Numbered from the stretch's first letter, positions 53,234 to 62,075 are shown. The stretch is DNA of 64,000 nucleotides from Micromonospora sp. PLK6-60 (GCF_019890675.1 NZ_JAIOAA010000012.1:1-64000); one strand, 5' to 3'. Numbers and translations are program-made. The notes: a model not told the origin generated them from the letters alone.

Positions 53234-54183
53234 GCGGGCGTGGGCGAGATGGGCGTGGGCGAGACGGGCGTGGGCAAGACGGGCGTGGGCGAGGGCGCGA
53301 CCGACTGGCGCCTGGCCGGTTGACCCGCGGTGCGCGGTGGGAGCTGAGCGACGATCATGGCCGCCACCGCGACGGCGAAGCCGCCGAGCTGGAGCGGGCT
53401 GAGCGCCTGCCCCAGCACCAGCCAGCCGAGCACGGCGGCGGTGAGCGGGCTCAGTGCCCCGAGGATGGAGACCTGGGTCAGCGGCAGCCGGGCCGCACCC
53501 CGGAACCACAGCGCGTACGCCAGCGCGCTGCCGACCAGCCCGAGCCAGGCGTACCCGAGCAGGGCCGGGCCGTCCGGTGCGGGCGGCGCTCCCTCGACGG
53601 CGACCGCGACCGGCGCGATGAGCAGGCCACCGGCGGTGAGCTGCCAGCTGGTGGCGGCGAGGCCGCCGATCCCGGCCGGGCGCCCCCACCGCCGGGTGAG
53701 GACCAGTCCGGTGGCCATCGCGGCGGTGGCGACGAGACCGGCGGCCACGCCGAGCGGGTCGGTGCCGGCGTCCGGCCGGAGCACGACCAGCGCGACGCCC
53801 AGCGGGGCGACCGCGGCGGCGAGCAACGCCCGGCGGTGCGGGCGGTCCCGCAGGGCGAGCACGGTCAGCCCGGCGACCAGCAGCGGCTGGACCGCGCCGA
53901 GCACCGCGGCGGTCCCGCCGGGCAGCCGGTACGCGGCGAGGAAGAGCAGCGGGAAGAACGCGCCGATGTTCAGCGTGCCGAGCACCGCGCTGCGCCACCA
54001 CCAGGAGCCGTGCGGGGTGCGGCGGGTCACGGCGAGCAGCAGCAGGCCGGCGGGGAGGGCGCGCAGCGCCCCCGACCAGAGCGGCCGGTCGGCGGGCAGC
54101 AGCTCGGAGGTGACGAGGTAGGTGGTGCCCCAGGTGGCGGGGGCGAGGGCGGTCAGCGCGACGTCGGTGCCTCGGCGGCTCAT
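53074..54183 (-). CDS. EamA-family transporter with an extended low-complexity C-terminus
   Basis: 369 residues in the open frame. Residues 1-~285 form ten membrane helices in two EamA repeats (LAPATWGTTYLVTSELLP at the start, then LGALSPLTAAVLGWLVLGQALSPLQLGG near the end), typical drug/metabolite transporter length. The remaining ~85 residues (from QPARRQSVAPSPTPVLPTP on) come from reading through the 15-bp repeats and antisense to the 52748 gene, and are not family sequence. It is divergent from a MarR gene that probably represses it. Confidence 0.85.
   Translation of the reverse strand: MSRRGTDVALTALAPATWGTTYLVTSELLPADRPLWSGALRALPAGLLLLAVTRRTPHGSWWWRSAVLGTLNIGAFFPLLFLAAYRLPGGTAAVLGAVQPLLVAGLTVLALRDRPHRRALLAAAVAPLGVALVVLRPDAGTDPLGVAAGLVATAAMATGLVLTRRWGRPAGIGGLAATSWQLTAGGLLIAPVAVAVEGAPPAPDGPALLGYAWLGLVGSALAYALWFRGAARLPLTQVSILGALSPLTAAVLGWLVLGQALSPLQLGGFAVAVAAMIVAQLPPRTAGQPARRQSVAPSPTPVLPTPVSPTPISPTPAQPARRQSVSPAASSGSAPGGRSAASSGRSAGGSSAAAARGSVKRCAAAGPAA
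53204..53323. repeat. Duplicated gene 3' end around four 15-bp tandem repeats
   Basis: The 30-nt segments 53204-53233 and 53294-53323 are 27/30 identical, each ending in an in-frame TGA. Between them lie four 15-bp units of the GGGCGTGGGCGAGAC type (53236-53295). Confidence 0.9.
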
Positions 54184-54210
54184 CGGACGCTCGATTCTCT
54201 CGATGATAAG

Positions 54211-54228
54211 TAGCTTACTGCTAAGCTA
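54211..54228. promoter_or_regulatory. MarR operator in the EamA/marR divergent promoter
   Basis: TAGCTTA (54211-54217), CTGC, TAAGCTA (54222-54228): a perfect 7-bp inverted repeat, the only AT-rich island in the 76-bp divergent gap. TAAGCT within it fits a -10 for the plus strand. Position and symmetry fit a MarR dimer repressing both genes. Confidence 0.75.
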
Positions 54229-54259
54229 ATCACTGGCGAGTGAAGAAGGGAAGTGCGGC

Positions 54260-54778
54260 GTGCGGCACAATCCGGTGGTGACCGAGCGGGACGACGTCGA
54301 CGCGATCGTCGAGCAGTGGCGGCGCGAACGACCCGGCATGCGACCCGAGCCGATGGCCGTCTTCGGCCGGATCTACCGGCTGTCCCGCCTGGTCGGTGAC
54401 GCCCAGGAGAAGGTCTACGCCGGCTGGGGGATCAGCCGCGGCGAATTCGACGTGCTCGCCGCGCTGCGCCGCTCCGGTGCGCCGTACACGCTGGCGCCGA
54501 AGGCGCTCGCGGCCGGGCTGATGCTCACCTCCGGCGGGATGACCGGTCGACTGGACCGGCTGGAGCGGGGCAACCTGATCCGGCGTACCCCCGATCCGGC
54601 GGACCGGCGCGGGTTGCGGATCACCCTGACCGACGAGGGGCGGCGGGTGGTCGAGGAGTCGGTCGACGCCGGTCTCGCCGTGCAGCGGCGGATCCTGGAC
54701 GCCCTGCCGGCGCGGGACCAGGAGCGCCTGGGTGACCTGCTGCGCGCCCTGCTCGCCGCCGCCGACCCCGGGGCCTGA
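54260..54778 (+). CDS. MarR-family transcriptional regulator
   Basis: 172 residues from GTG. Winged helix-turn-helix at ~55-125: ISRGEFDVLAALRRSG, LAPKALAAGLMLTSGGMTGRLDRLE and the wing LIRRTPDPADRRGLRITLTDEG. It is divergent from an EamA transporter across a palindromic operator, the classical layout of a ligand-released efflux repressor. The ligand is unknown. Confidence 0.92.
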   Translation: MRHNPVVTERDDVDAIVEQWRRERPGMRPEPMAVFGRIYRLSRLVGDAQEKVYAGWGISRGEFDVLAALRRSGAPYTLAPKALAAGLMLTSGGMTGRLDRLERGNLIRRTPDPADRRGLRITLTDEGRRVVEESVDAGLAVQRRILDALPARDQERLGDLLRALLAAADPGA

Positions 54779-54837
54779 TCCCACCGTCGAGGCGACGTGC
54801 CGGAGGATGATCGTCGTCACCGACGGAGAGGACCGCC

Positions 54838-55581
54838 ATGCCCGCCAGCGAACCGACAATCGTCGCCACCAGCATGGGCTACTCCCGCCGCAACCGCGGC
54901 CCCTGGGACGCCGCGCCCGGGCCGGTCTTCGACCTGATGGCCGAGCTGTCCGGCGCGGGCGAGCCGAGGATCTGCTATCTCAACCAGGCGGTCGGCGACC
55001 AGCCCACCTCGTACACCGTCTTCTACGGCGCCTTCGCCGGCACCCGGTACCGCCCCTCCCACCTGGCGCTGTTTCCGATGCCCAACGTCGACGACATCCG
55101 GGCCCACCTGCTCGGCCAGGACATCGTCTGGGTGGGCGGCGGCAGCGTCGCCAACCTCTGCGCGGTGTGGCGCACCCACGGCCTCGGCGACATCCTGCGG
55201 GAGTGCTGGGAGGCCGGCGTGGTGCTCGGCGGCGTCTCCGCCGGCTCGATCTGCTGGCACCTCGGCGGCGCCACCGACAGCTTCGGCCCGGAGCTGCGCG
55301 GCTTCACCGACGCGCTGGGCTGGCTGCCGTACGGCAACGGGGTGCACTACGACAGCGAGGAGCAGCGCCGGCCGCTGATGCACCGGCTGGTCGGCGACGG
55401 CACGCTGCCCACCAGCCACTGCACCGACGACGGGGTCGGGCTCGTCTACCGGGGCACCCGGCTGGTCGAGGCGGTCGCCGACCGGGCGGGCGCGGCCGCG
55501 TACGAGCTGAGCCGGGGCGCGGACGGCACCGTGCGGGAGACCCGGATCGAGCCCCGGCTGCTCACCGCCGGGACCCGGTGA
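54838..55581 (+). CDS. Peptidase E-like protein (peptidase family S51)
   Basis: 247 residues from ATG preceded by GAGAGGA. S51 peptidases are cytosolic Asp-dipeptidases or cyanophycinase relatives. The nucleophile elbow with the active-site Ser is in VVLGGVSAGSICWHLGG; IVWVGGGSVANLCAVWR is the preceding Gly-rich block, and the later His may be in LPTSHCTDDG. It runs in the direction of ychF but 73 bp apart. Confidence 0.88.
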   Translation: MPASEPTIVATSMGYSRRNRGPWDAAPGPVFDLMAELSGAGEPRICYLNQAVGDQPTSYTVFYGAFAGTRYRPSHLALFPMPNVDDIRAHLLGQDIVWVGGGSVANLCAVWRTHGLGDILRECWEAGVVLGGVSAGSICWHLGGATDSFGPELRGFTDALGWLPYGNGVHYDSEEQRRPLMHRLVGDGTLPTSHCTDDGVGLVYRGTRLVEAVADRAGAAAYELSRGADGTVRETRIEPRLLTAGTR

Positions 55582-55640
55582 CCGGGCTCCCTATTCGGCC
55601 CCGGGTGGGGCTGGCTGCCCGGTCGGCCCGGCGGAGCGCG

Positions 55641-55646
55641 TAAGCT
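55641..55646 (+). promoter_or_regulatory. Probable -10 of ychF
   Basis: TAAGCT ends 8 nt before the ychF GTG at 55655, so the transcript is likely leaderless or nearly so. There is no Shine-Dalgarno sequence. Confidence 0.5.
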
Positions 55647-55654
55647 GGCTCGTC

Positions 55655-56734
<1,080 letters not shown>

Positions 56735-56740
<6 letters not shown>

Positions 56741-56791
56741 GGAGGGGCACCCTGTTAACGCATTCGGTATAGCAGGGGGCCCCTCTTAACA
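56735..56791. repeat. GGGGCCCC/GTTAACGCATTC hairpin element overlapping the ychF stop
   Basis: GTGTAAGGAGGGGCACCCTG, then TTAACGCATTCGGTATAGC, then AGGGGGCCCCTCTTAACA. The left arm begins inside the last codons of ychF and supplies its TAA stop. It is the third copy of the element seen at 20796 and 43089 and probably acts as the ychF terminator. Confidence 0.87.
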
Positions 56792-56853
56792 ATGAGACCG
56801 GCCCTCCGCAGCGGCAGGCGTGCCGGCAGATGACGGATCCGGCGCGGAGATGA

Positions 56854-57105
56854 TCAGCGGGTGCCGATCGCAAGCTGCGTGTTGACCTGACGCACCTGGC
56901 TCGGCAGCGTGAACAGGTCGATCAGGACACCCACCCCGAGGATGCCGAAGGTGAAAAGGTAGAGCAGGCCCCGTCCGATCTTGCCGAGGTAGAACTGGTG
57001 GCCGCCGAAGATGCCAAGCAGGAACCAGAACAGGTAGGCGATGCCGGTCTCCTTCTGGCGAACCTGCACGAGCATCGGTTGCGGCGAGGCGGTCGGCTGG
57101 GACAT
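56854..57105 (-). CDS. TM2-domain membrane protein
   Basis: 83 residues. After a short polar tail (~1-20) comes the TM2 pattern: helix YLFWFLLGIFGGHQFYLG, the GxxGHQFYLGKIGRGLLYLFT linker, then a second helix FGILGVGVLIDLFTLP. TM2 proteins are small membrane proteins of unsettled function. AGGTG lies close upstream of the ATG at 57105. Confidence 0.85.
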   Translation of the reverse strand: MSQPTASPQPMLVQVRQKETGIAYLFWFLLGIFGGHQFYLGKIGRGLLYLFTFGILGVGVLIDLFTLPSQVRQVNTQLAIGTR

Positions 57106-57318
57106 GGAGGTGCTCCTGATCTATAAGGCGGGTTCAGGCAGGGCCGGCGCGCAGGTGGTGGGTTGCCGGGCCGGCCGTGGTGCCCGATTCGGGTCATGCT
57201 TGCCGGGTGTCAAGCAATGCAGCCGACATTAGTGGGCAAGATCAATCCGGTGACATCGGCCGTAAGGGCCGCCGGACCCCAGAGAGCGGCGAGGCAAGAT
57301 CATCCAGCAGGGTGGAAG

Positions 57319-57534
57319 GTGTGGACAGCCAGGCCGCATGGGCTGACTGCTCTACCGACGCCGGCCGAGGAAATTAGGCCCTGCCCCGAATGCGGGCACG
57401 CCGCGCAGGCCCACCCGAGGCAGGACCGTCGCGACCTCTCCATCTGTGCGGCCTGCATCCACGAGGAGGATGAAGGGCTACGCGATGCCGATGCCATGTG
57501 CGCCAGGGTCTTTACCGACGTTGCGGACGGGTGA
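57319..57534 (+). CDS. Possible small zinc-ribbon-like protein (start uncertain)
   Basis: 71 residues from the GTG at 57319; the frame is open further upstream (to 57163), and the true start cannot be fixed. The interesting part is CPECGH, 16 residues, CAACIHEEDEG, a CxxC...CxxC arrangement followed by an acidic helix with another Cys. Such short Cys4 proteins occur in actinobacterial accessory DNA. The stretch 57106-57318 shows nothing else. It may be a remnant rather than a working gene. Confidence 0.4.
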   Translation: MWTARPHGLTALPTPAEEIRPCPECGHAAQAHPRQDRRDLSICAACIHEEDEGLRDADAMCARVFTDVADG

Positions 57535-57552
57535 CGTCCTCCGCTTCAAGGT

Positions 57553-57597
57553 CTGGGCACGTCCAGGTCGCCTCCCGGTCAGGCGAAGACGAAGTGC
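57553..57597. repeat. 45-bp direct repeat, left copy (flank of the TetR cassette)
   Basis: 40/45 identical to 59597-59641, same orientation. On the minus strand it contains the HFVFA-stop end of the small Cys-rich gene at 59623, without the rest of that gene. Confidence 0.85.
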
Positions 57598-57599
57598 AC

Positions 57600-58238
57600 C
57601 TAGCGGTCCCGGTGGTGAGCATCGGTGCCGTACCGGGCGACCATGGTGCGGACGGCTTCTTCCACCACCGCGGTCGTGCGGGCGGGCGTCACCGTCCAGT
57701 CCGGGAGCAAGAGGTTCGGCCAGAACAGATAGTTGGAGATCATCCCGAGGAACTGCGTAGCGGCCAGTTCCGGGTCGGCGATGTCTGCGGCGCCCGCGTC
57801 GCGCTCGGCCAGCAGGTAGATCCGGACGGACTCGAAGTACGGCATCTTGCCCTGCGCGAAGTGTGCCTTGGCCAGCTCGGGGAAGCGTGGCAGTTCGGCG
57901 ATGACGATGCGAAACAGGTCGGTCATCTCCGGCTGGCTCAACAGCGTCGCGTAGCGCCGTCCCAGCACGGTCAGGCCGGCCGTCAGGTCACCGGCGGGCG
58001 GCACGTCGGCGACGTCGTTCTCGGCCCACGAGGCGATGACGATGGCATCGAACAACGCTGCCTTGGTCGGGAACTGCTTGAACAGCGTCGCCTTCGACAC
58101 GCCGGCACGGTCGGCGATGCGGGCCAGTGATGCCCGGTCGTAGCCCAACTCGAGGAAGAGCTCGGTGGCGGCCCGGACGATGAGCGCGCGCTTCTCCTCC
58201 GCCACGCGCTGGTGATAGGCCGACGGCGCTGGGGTCAT
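57600..58238 (-). CDS. TetR-family transcriptional regulator
   Basis: 212 residues. Helix-turn-helix at ~15-65: EKRALIVRAATELFLELGYDRASLARIADRAGVSKATLFKQFPTKAALFDAI. The C-terminal ligand-binding helices include LLSQPEMTDLFRIVIAELPRFPEL, close to the TetR_C subfamily of TetR/AcrR regulators. It is divergent from the SDR-F420 reductase pair across two matched palindromic operators, so it probably represses both directions. The ligand is unknown. Confidence 0.92.
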   Translation of the reverse strand: MTPAPSAYHQRVAEEKRALIVRAATELFLELGYDRASLARIADRAGVSKATLFKQFPTKAALFDAIVIASWAENDVADVPPAGDLTAGLTVLGRRYATLLSQPEMTDLFRIVIAELPRFPELAKAHFAQGKMPYFESVRIYLLAERDAGAADIADPELAATQFLGMISNYLFWPNLLLPDWTVTPARTTAVVEEAVRTMVARYGTDAHHRDR

Positions 58239-58254
58239 CCGCCCATCATAGCGA

Positions 58255-58321
58255 GGTGAGTGGGTTGACTCACCATTCGCGAGAGCGTAGCGTCGGCGTG
58301 GTGAGTCGTCCGACTCACCAC
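58255..58321. promoter_or_regulatory. Two TetR operators in the divergent promoter
   Basis: Site 1: GGTGAGT (58255-58261), 6 nt, ACTCACC (58268-58274). Site 2: arms GTGGTGAGTC (58298-58307) and GACTCACCAC (58312-58321). Both have the same GGTGAGT-N6-ACTCACC core and their centres are 45 bp apart, about four helical turns. Confidence 0.88.
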
Positions 58322-58366
58322 CCGGTTTCCGGGTGGTCGTCCCTCGTATCCATTCGGAGGAAACCG

Positions 58367-59146
58367 ATGTCCCGCTTCGCCGATCAGACCGTGCTCGTGA
58401 CCGGTGGCACCGGTGGGCAGGGGGCCAGCCACGTTCGCGCCCTGCATGCCGAAGGCGCCAACGTCGTCATCGGTGACATCGATGCCGAGGGTGGTGCCGG
58501 CCTCGCCGCCGAGCTGGGAGCCGGGGCGCTTTTCGTCCGCCTCGACGTGTCGCAGGAGGAGTCGTGGTCCGCCGCCGTCGCGGAGGCCGAGAAGGCCTTC
58601 GGTGCGCTCACGATCCTGGTCAACAACGCCGGGGTGCAGAACCCACCGGCCCTCATCGAGTCCACCGACCGGGCCACCTGGGCTCGCATCCTCGACATCA
58701 ACCTCACCGGCACCTTCCTCGGCATCAAGGCAGCCGCCCCGGCGCTGCGGCGCGCGGGGGGAGGATCGATCATCAACATCGCCTCCACCATGGGCCTCGG
58801 CGGCACCGCCCTCTACGCGCCCTATGTCGCCAGCAAATGGGCGGTTCGAGGGCTCACCCGGACCGCTGCCCTTGAGTTGGGCCGCGACAACATCCGCGTC
58901 AACGCGATCCACCCCGGCGTTGTCGCCACTGCGTTCATCACCGAGCCGGCGGCGGGCAGCGACGCCCCGATCGCCGACTTCTACTCGCCCGAGCCGTTCG
59001 CCGTCCCGCGACTCGGGCAGCCCGCCGACATCACCGCGCTGCTGTTGTTCCTTGCGTCGCCGCACGCGGCCTTCGTCACCGGCGCCGAGTACGTCATCGA
59101 CGGGGGGCTGCTCCTCGGCCCCGCATTGCAGAAGGAAGCCGCATGA
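58367..59146 (+). CDS. Short-chain dehydrogenase/reductase (classical SDR)
   Basis: 259 residues; GGAGG 6 nt before the ATG. Rossmann motif TGGTGGQGASHV at ~13-24, DID-type acidic residue (VVIGDIDAEG) favouring NAD, NNAGVQNPP, catalytic Ser in INIASTMGLGG, and Tyr/Lys in YVASKWAV. The C-terminus GAEYVIDGGLLLGPA is typical of 3-alpha/20-beta-hydroxysteroid-dehydrogenase-like SDRs. Substrate unknown. Its stop overlaps the F420 reductase start. Confidence 0.92.
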   Translation: MSRFADQTVLVTGGTGGQGASHVRALHAEGANVVIGDIDAEGGAGLAAELGAGALFVRLDVSQEESWSAAVAEAEKAFGALTILVNNAGVQNPPALIESTDRATWARILDINLTGTFLGIKAAAPALRRAGGGSIINIASTMGLGGTALYAPYVASKWAVRGLTRTAALELGRDNIRVNAIHPGVVATAFITEPAAGSDAPIADFYSPEPFAVPRLGQPADITALLLFLASPHAAFVTGAEYVIDGGLLLGPALQKEAA

Positions 59147-59589
59147 ACCCCGCAGACAGCGCCCGTGACCCGCTGGCGCACCTGCCGGACGAGATCAGGC
59201 GGGCCATCGAGATCACGCCGGCGGCCGGAACCCGCGAGCGAATCGTGGACATCACCACCACTGGCCGGCGTACCGGACGACCCCGGCGCATTGAGATCTT
59301 CTTCTATCGCGCCAACGGCGCAACCTATCTGTGCAGCGGGGCGGGCGGCGGCGCGACCAGTTGGTACGCGAACCTACGAGCGAACCCCGCCTTCACCTTC
59401 CACCTCAAGAACGGCATCAGCGCGGACCTGCCGGCGCGCGCGACCACCGTCACCGATCCCACGGAACGGGCCGCAGTGCTCGCGGCCATCGTCGACGACC
59501 TCAACCAGCCCCACGACCCCGGCACCATCAGGCCGACCCACCCAGACGACTGGGCCGCCAGCAGGCTGATGCGGATCGACTTCGACTGA
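59143..59589 (+). CDS. Deazaflavin (F420)-dependent nitroreductase-family protein
   Basis: 148 residues; ATG overlaps the SDR stop (ATGA). It has the DDN/F420H2-dependent reductase pattern: ITTTGRRTGRPRRIEIFFYR, then YLCSGAGGGATSWYANLRANP, in which the Ser/Trp-Tyr-x-Asn-Leu block binds F420. It would reduce a substrate with F420H2. Coupling to an SDR and a TetR regulator suggests a small inducible redox pathway for an organic compound (inference). Confidence 0.9.
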   Translation: MNPADSARDPLAHLPDEIRRAIEITPAAGTRERIVDITTTGRRTGRPRRIEIFFYRANGATYLCSGAGGGATSWYANLRANPAFTFHLKNGISADLPARATTVTDPTERAAVLAAIVDDLNQPHDPGTIRPTHPDDWAASRLMRIDFD

Positions 59590-59596
59590 GCTGCCG

Positions 59597-59641
59597 CTGA
59601 GCACGTCCTGCTCGCCGCCCGGTCAGGCGAACACGAAGTGC
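59597..59641. repeat. 45-bp direct repeat, right copy
   Basis: Matches 57553-57597 at 40/45 positions. It covers the 3' end of the small Cys-rich gene and the DNA just beyond it, so the 2.0-kb TetR-SDR-F420 block is bracketed by a duplication of this gene end. Confidence 0.85.
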
Positions 59642-59811
59642 TGGTGACCGGGGAGGGTCGCCGCGCCGATCGTGCCGAGCAGGTGACGGTCGGCGTCCAG
59701 CCGGTAGGCGCACGGCCAGTAGGCCTGGCAGTCCCGGCAGCGCCGAGCGTCGTCGTCACACTGCCGGTGCCGCGCCGCCAGGTTCTGCCAGAGTTCGAGG
59801 TCGTTGTCCAT
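59623..59811 (-). CDS. Small Cys-rich protein of unknown function
   Basis: 62 residues from ATG. Acidic N-terminus (MDNDLELWQNLAARHRQC), then CRDCQAYWPCAYRLDADRH: Cys at 18, 25, 28 and 34 could bind zinc. The C-terminus ends HQHFVFA. I do not recognise the family, but the composition differs clearly from random reading frames here and its 3' end is duplicated at 57553-57597. Confidence 0.6.
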   Translation of the reverse strand: MDNDLELWQNLAARHRQCDDDARRCRDCQAYWPCAYRLDADRHLLGTIGAATLPGHQHFVFA

Positions 59812-59896
59812 TCCGTTCTGATACCCCGTGAACGGCCCGGTCAGCCCTTTTTCCGGCCCAATTGTCGGACGGACCCTCCCGACGGAGACCGGCGGC

Positions 59897-60877
59897 TCAG
59901 GAGAAGCCGAGGACGGGGTGCGGCCGGTAGGGGCCCTCCAGCGTCTCGTTCTCGTCGTCGGTGAGGTGCAGGTCGAGGGCGGCGACCGCGTCGGTGAGGT
60001 GGTGCGGCTTGGTCGCGCCGACGATGGGCGCGGTGACGCCGGGCCGGTCGGCCAGCCAGGAGAGCGCGACCTGCGCGCGGGGTACGCCACGGGCGGCGGC
60101 CACGGCGGCGACCGCGTCGACGACCCGCCGGTCGTCGTCCTCGGTGGCGGCATAGAGGGTACGGCCGAACTCGTCGGTGCCGGACCGGTCGGTGGTCTCC
60201 GCCCAGTCGCGGGTCAGCCTGCCCCGGGCCAGCGGGCTCCACGGGATGACCCCGACGCCCTGGTCGGCGCAGAACGGCAGCATCTCCCGCTCCTCCTCCC
60301 GGTAGAGCAGGTTGTAGTGCGGCTGCATGGACACGAACCGGGTCCAGCCGTGCGCGTCGGCGAGGAAGAGCGCCTTGGCGAACTGCCACGCGTACATCGA
60401 CGAGGCGCCGAGGTAGCGCACCTTGCCGGCCTTGACCAGGTCGTGCAGCGCTTCGAGGGTCTCCTCCAGCGGGGTGACGTGGTCCAGCCGGTGGATCTGG
60501 TAGAGGTCCACGTAGTCGGTCCCGAGCCGGCGCAGGCTGTTGTCGATCTCGGTCATGATGTGCTTGCGGGAGAGGCCGGCGCCGTTCGGTCCGGGCCGCA
60601 TCCGGCCGTGCACCTTGGTGGCGATGACCACCTCCTCGCGGCGGGCGTACTCGTTGAGGGCCCGGCCGACGATCTCCTCGCTGGTGCCGTCGGAGTAGAC
60701 ATTGGCGGTGTCGAAGAAGTTGATCCCCGCCTCGATCGCCTGGCGGATGAACGGGCGGGCCTGCTCCTCCGGCAGCGACCAGGGGTGCGGGCCGCGGTCG
60801 GGCACGCCGTAGCTCATGCAGCCGAGGCAGAGGGCGGACACCTCGAGGCCGGTGGATCCGAGGGTGGTGTAGCGCAT
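59897..60877 (-). CDS. Aldo-keto reductase
   Basis: 326 residues. A (beta/alpha)8 oxidoreductase using NADPH. The catalytic tetrad is complete: Asp and Tyr in FFDTANVYSDGTSEE, Lys in VVIATKVHG, His in YQIHRLDH. SPLARGRLTRDW and the PIVGATKPHHL cofactor loop are also present. It resembles YajO/Gcy-like members. The start MRYTTLGSTGLEVSALCLG is canonical. It is divergent from the HAD gene. Confidence 0.93.
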   Translation of the reverse strand: MRYTTLGSTGLEVSALCLGCMSYGVPDRGPHPWSLPEEQARPFIRQAIEAGINFFDTANVYSDGTSEEIVGRALNEYARREEVVIATKVHGRMRPGPNGAGLSRKHIMTEIDNSLRRLGTDYVDLYQIHRLDHVTPLEETLEALHDLVKAGKVRYLGASSMYAWQFAKALFLADAHGWTRFVSMQPHYNLLYREEEREMLPFCADQGVGVIPWSPLARGRLTRDWAETTDRSGTDEFGRTLYAATEDDDRRVVDAVAAVAAARGVPRAQVALSWLADRPGVTAPIVGATKPHHLTDAVAALDLHLTDDENETLEGPYRPHPVLGFS

Positions 60878-60948
60878 CAGCGGTGACTCCGTTCCGGTCG
60901 CGTCCTGAATCCCCTACCCGGCGAGCGCCGGGGCGAACACGGTCTCAC

Positions 60949-60954
60949 TAGGAT
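60949..60954 (+). promoter_or_regulatory. Probable -10 of the HAD hydrolase gene
   Basis: TAGGAT ends 6 nt before the ATG at 60961, a leaderless arrangement; there is no Shine-Dalgarno sequence. Confidence 0.5.
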
Positions 60955-60960
60955 GCGCAC

Positions 60961-61644
60961 ATGTCGCGGCCGGTGATCTTCGACCTCTTCCATACCCTGA
61001 TTCACGGTGCCGACGAGGAGCGCGACCGGGTGGTCGGCGAGATGGCGGTCATGGTCGGGGTTGCCCCGGCCGCGCTGGTCGCCGCGTACCACGCCACCTG
61101 GCGGGACCGGCTGGTCCGATGGGACGTGGAGGAAACCGTCCGCATCCTCGCCGGACGTCTCGGCGGCGCACCCACCGACGACCAGGTGACCCGGGCCGGT
61201 GAGCATCGGCGAGCCCTCGGGCGCCGGGTGTTGGACAGTGTCTCGGCCGCCACCCTGGGCATACTCGACGCGCTGCGCGACGACGGGCATCCGCTGGCCC
61301 TGATCAGCAACGCCACCTCGGACACTGCCGAAGCGTGGCCGCGGAGTCGGCTCGCCCGGCGGTTCGACGTCGCGGTCTTCTCCTGCGATGTCGGTCTGTC
61401 CAAGCCGGACCCGGCGATCTATCGGCTTGCCGCCGAGCGCCTGGGCGTCGGGCCGGCGGAGTGCGTCTTTGTCGGCGACGGCGCGGACGGTGAGCTGGCC
61501 GGGGCGGCGGCGGTCGGTATGACCGTCTTCCGCACCATGGAGCACAACGACACCGACCCCGGTTGGGACGGGCCGGCTTTCGCTACCCTCGGTGAGCTGT
61601 CCGGGCTGCTCCGGCCAGGCTCAGTCGAGCAACCAGCGGTGTAG
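60961..61644 (+). CDS. HAD-superfamily hydrolase
   Basis: 227 residues. Motif I is VIFDLFHTLIHG, with the nucleophilic Asp at ~8 but Leu-Phe-His where most members have DxDGT, so the second acidic residue is missing, as in several HAD phosphatase-like groups. Motif II is LISNATSDTAE, motif III Lys in SKPDPAIYRLAAERLG, motif IV VFVGDGADGELAGA. Likely a small-molecule phosphatase. Its last 24 bp overlap the end of the convergent membrane-protein gene. Confidence 0.88.
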   Translation: MSRPVIFDLFHTLIHGADEERDRVVGEMAVMVGVAPAALVAAYHATWRDRLVRWDVEETVRILAGRLGGAPTDDQVTRAGEHRRALGRRVLDSVSAATLGILDALRDDGHPLALISNATSDTAEAWPRSRLARRFDVAVFSCDVGLSKPDPAIYRLAAERLGVGPAECVFVGDGADGELAGAAAVGMTVFRTMEHNDTDPGWDGPAFATLGELSGLLRPGSVEQPAV

Positions 61645-62067
61645 CTGCGTGCCGTACGGGGCCAGGGCGAGCACTGCCAGCGCGACCCACGCTCCCGTGC
61701 CGACGACGAGCCCGCCGAAGGTCTTCCGGTCGCCGACCCGCCGGGCCCGGGCGAGTGCGGCCGCCCCGAGGATCACCGTCAGGAAGGCGACGGGGTAGAC
61801 GAACATCGCCACCACCCGACCGAGTTCGAAAACCCAGAGCAGCGGGTTCCACACCGAGTCCGGACCGACCGGCGGGAGGGAATCCTTCGGGTCGCCCAAC
61901 CGCTCCAGCCCCGGGTCCCACACCGCCGGGAGATCGTTGACGCGCAGCGCGGCGACGAGCAGCACGCCAAAGCTGCCGATCAGACACATCACCAGCAACA
62001 GCAACTGCGCGGACAGCACCACGCGGCCGCCGCGCGAGGCGGCCGAGACCTGATCCGGTCGACTCAT
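61621..62067 (-). CDS. Hypothetical membrane protein
   Basis: 148 residues with three membrane helices (~19-42, LSAQLLLLVMCLIGSFGVLL; ~86-108; ~120-140) and a ~40-residue outside loop containing LGDPKDSLPPVGPDSVWNPL. I do not recognise the family. It lies 8 bp behind the larger membrane protein (62076-63104), probably in one operon with it. Confidence 0.65.
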   Translation of the reverse strand: MSRPDQVSAASRGGRVVLSAQLLLLVMCLIGSFGVLLVAALRVNDLPAVWDPGLERLGDPKDSLPPVGPDSVWNPLLWVFELGRVVAMFVYPVAFLTVILGAAALARARRVGDRKTFGGLVVGTGAWVALAVLALAPYGTQLHRWLLD

Positions 62068-62075
62068 CGGCGCGA

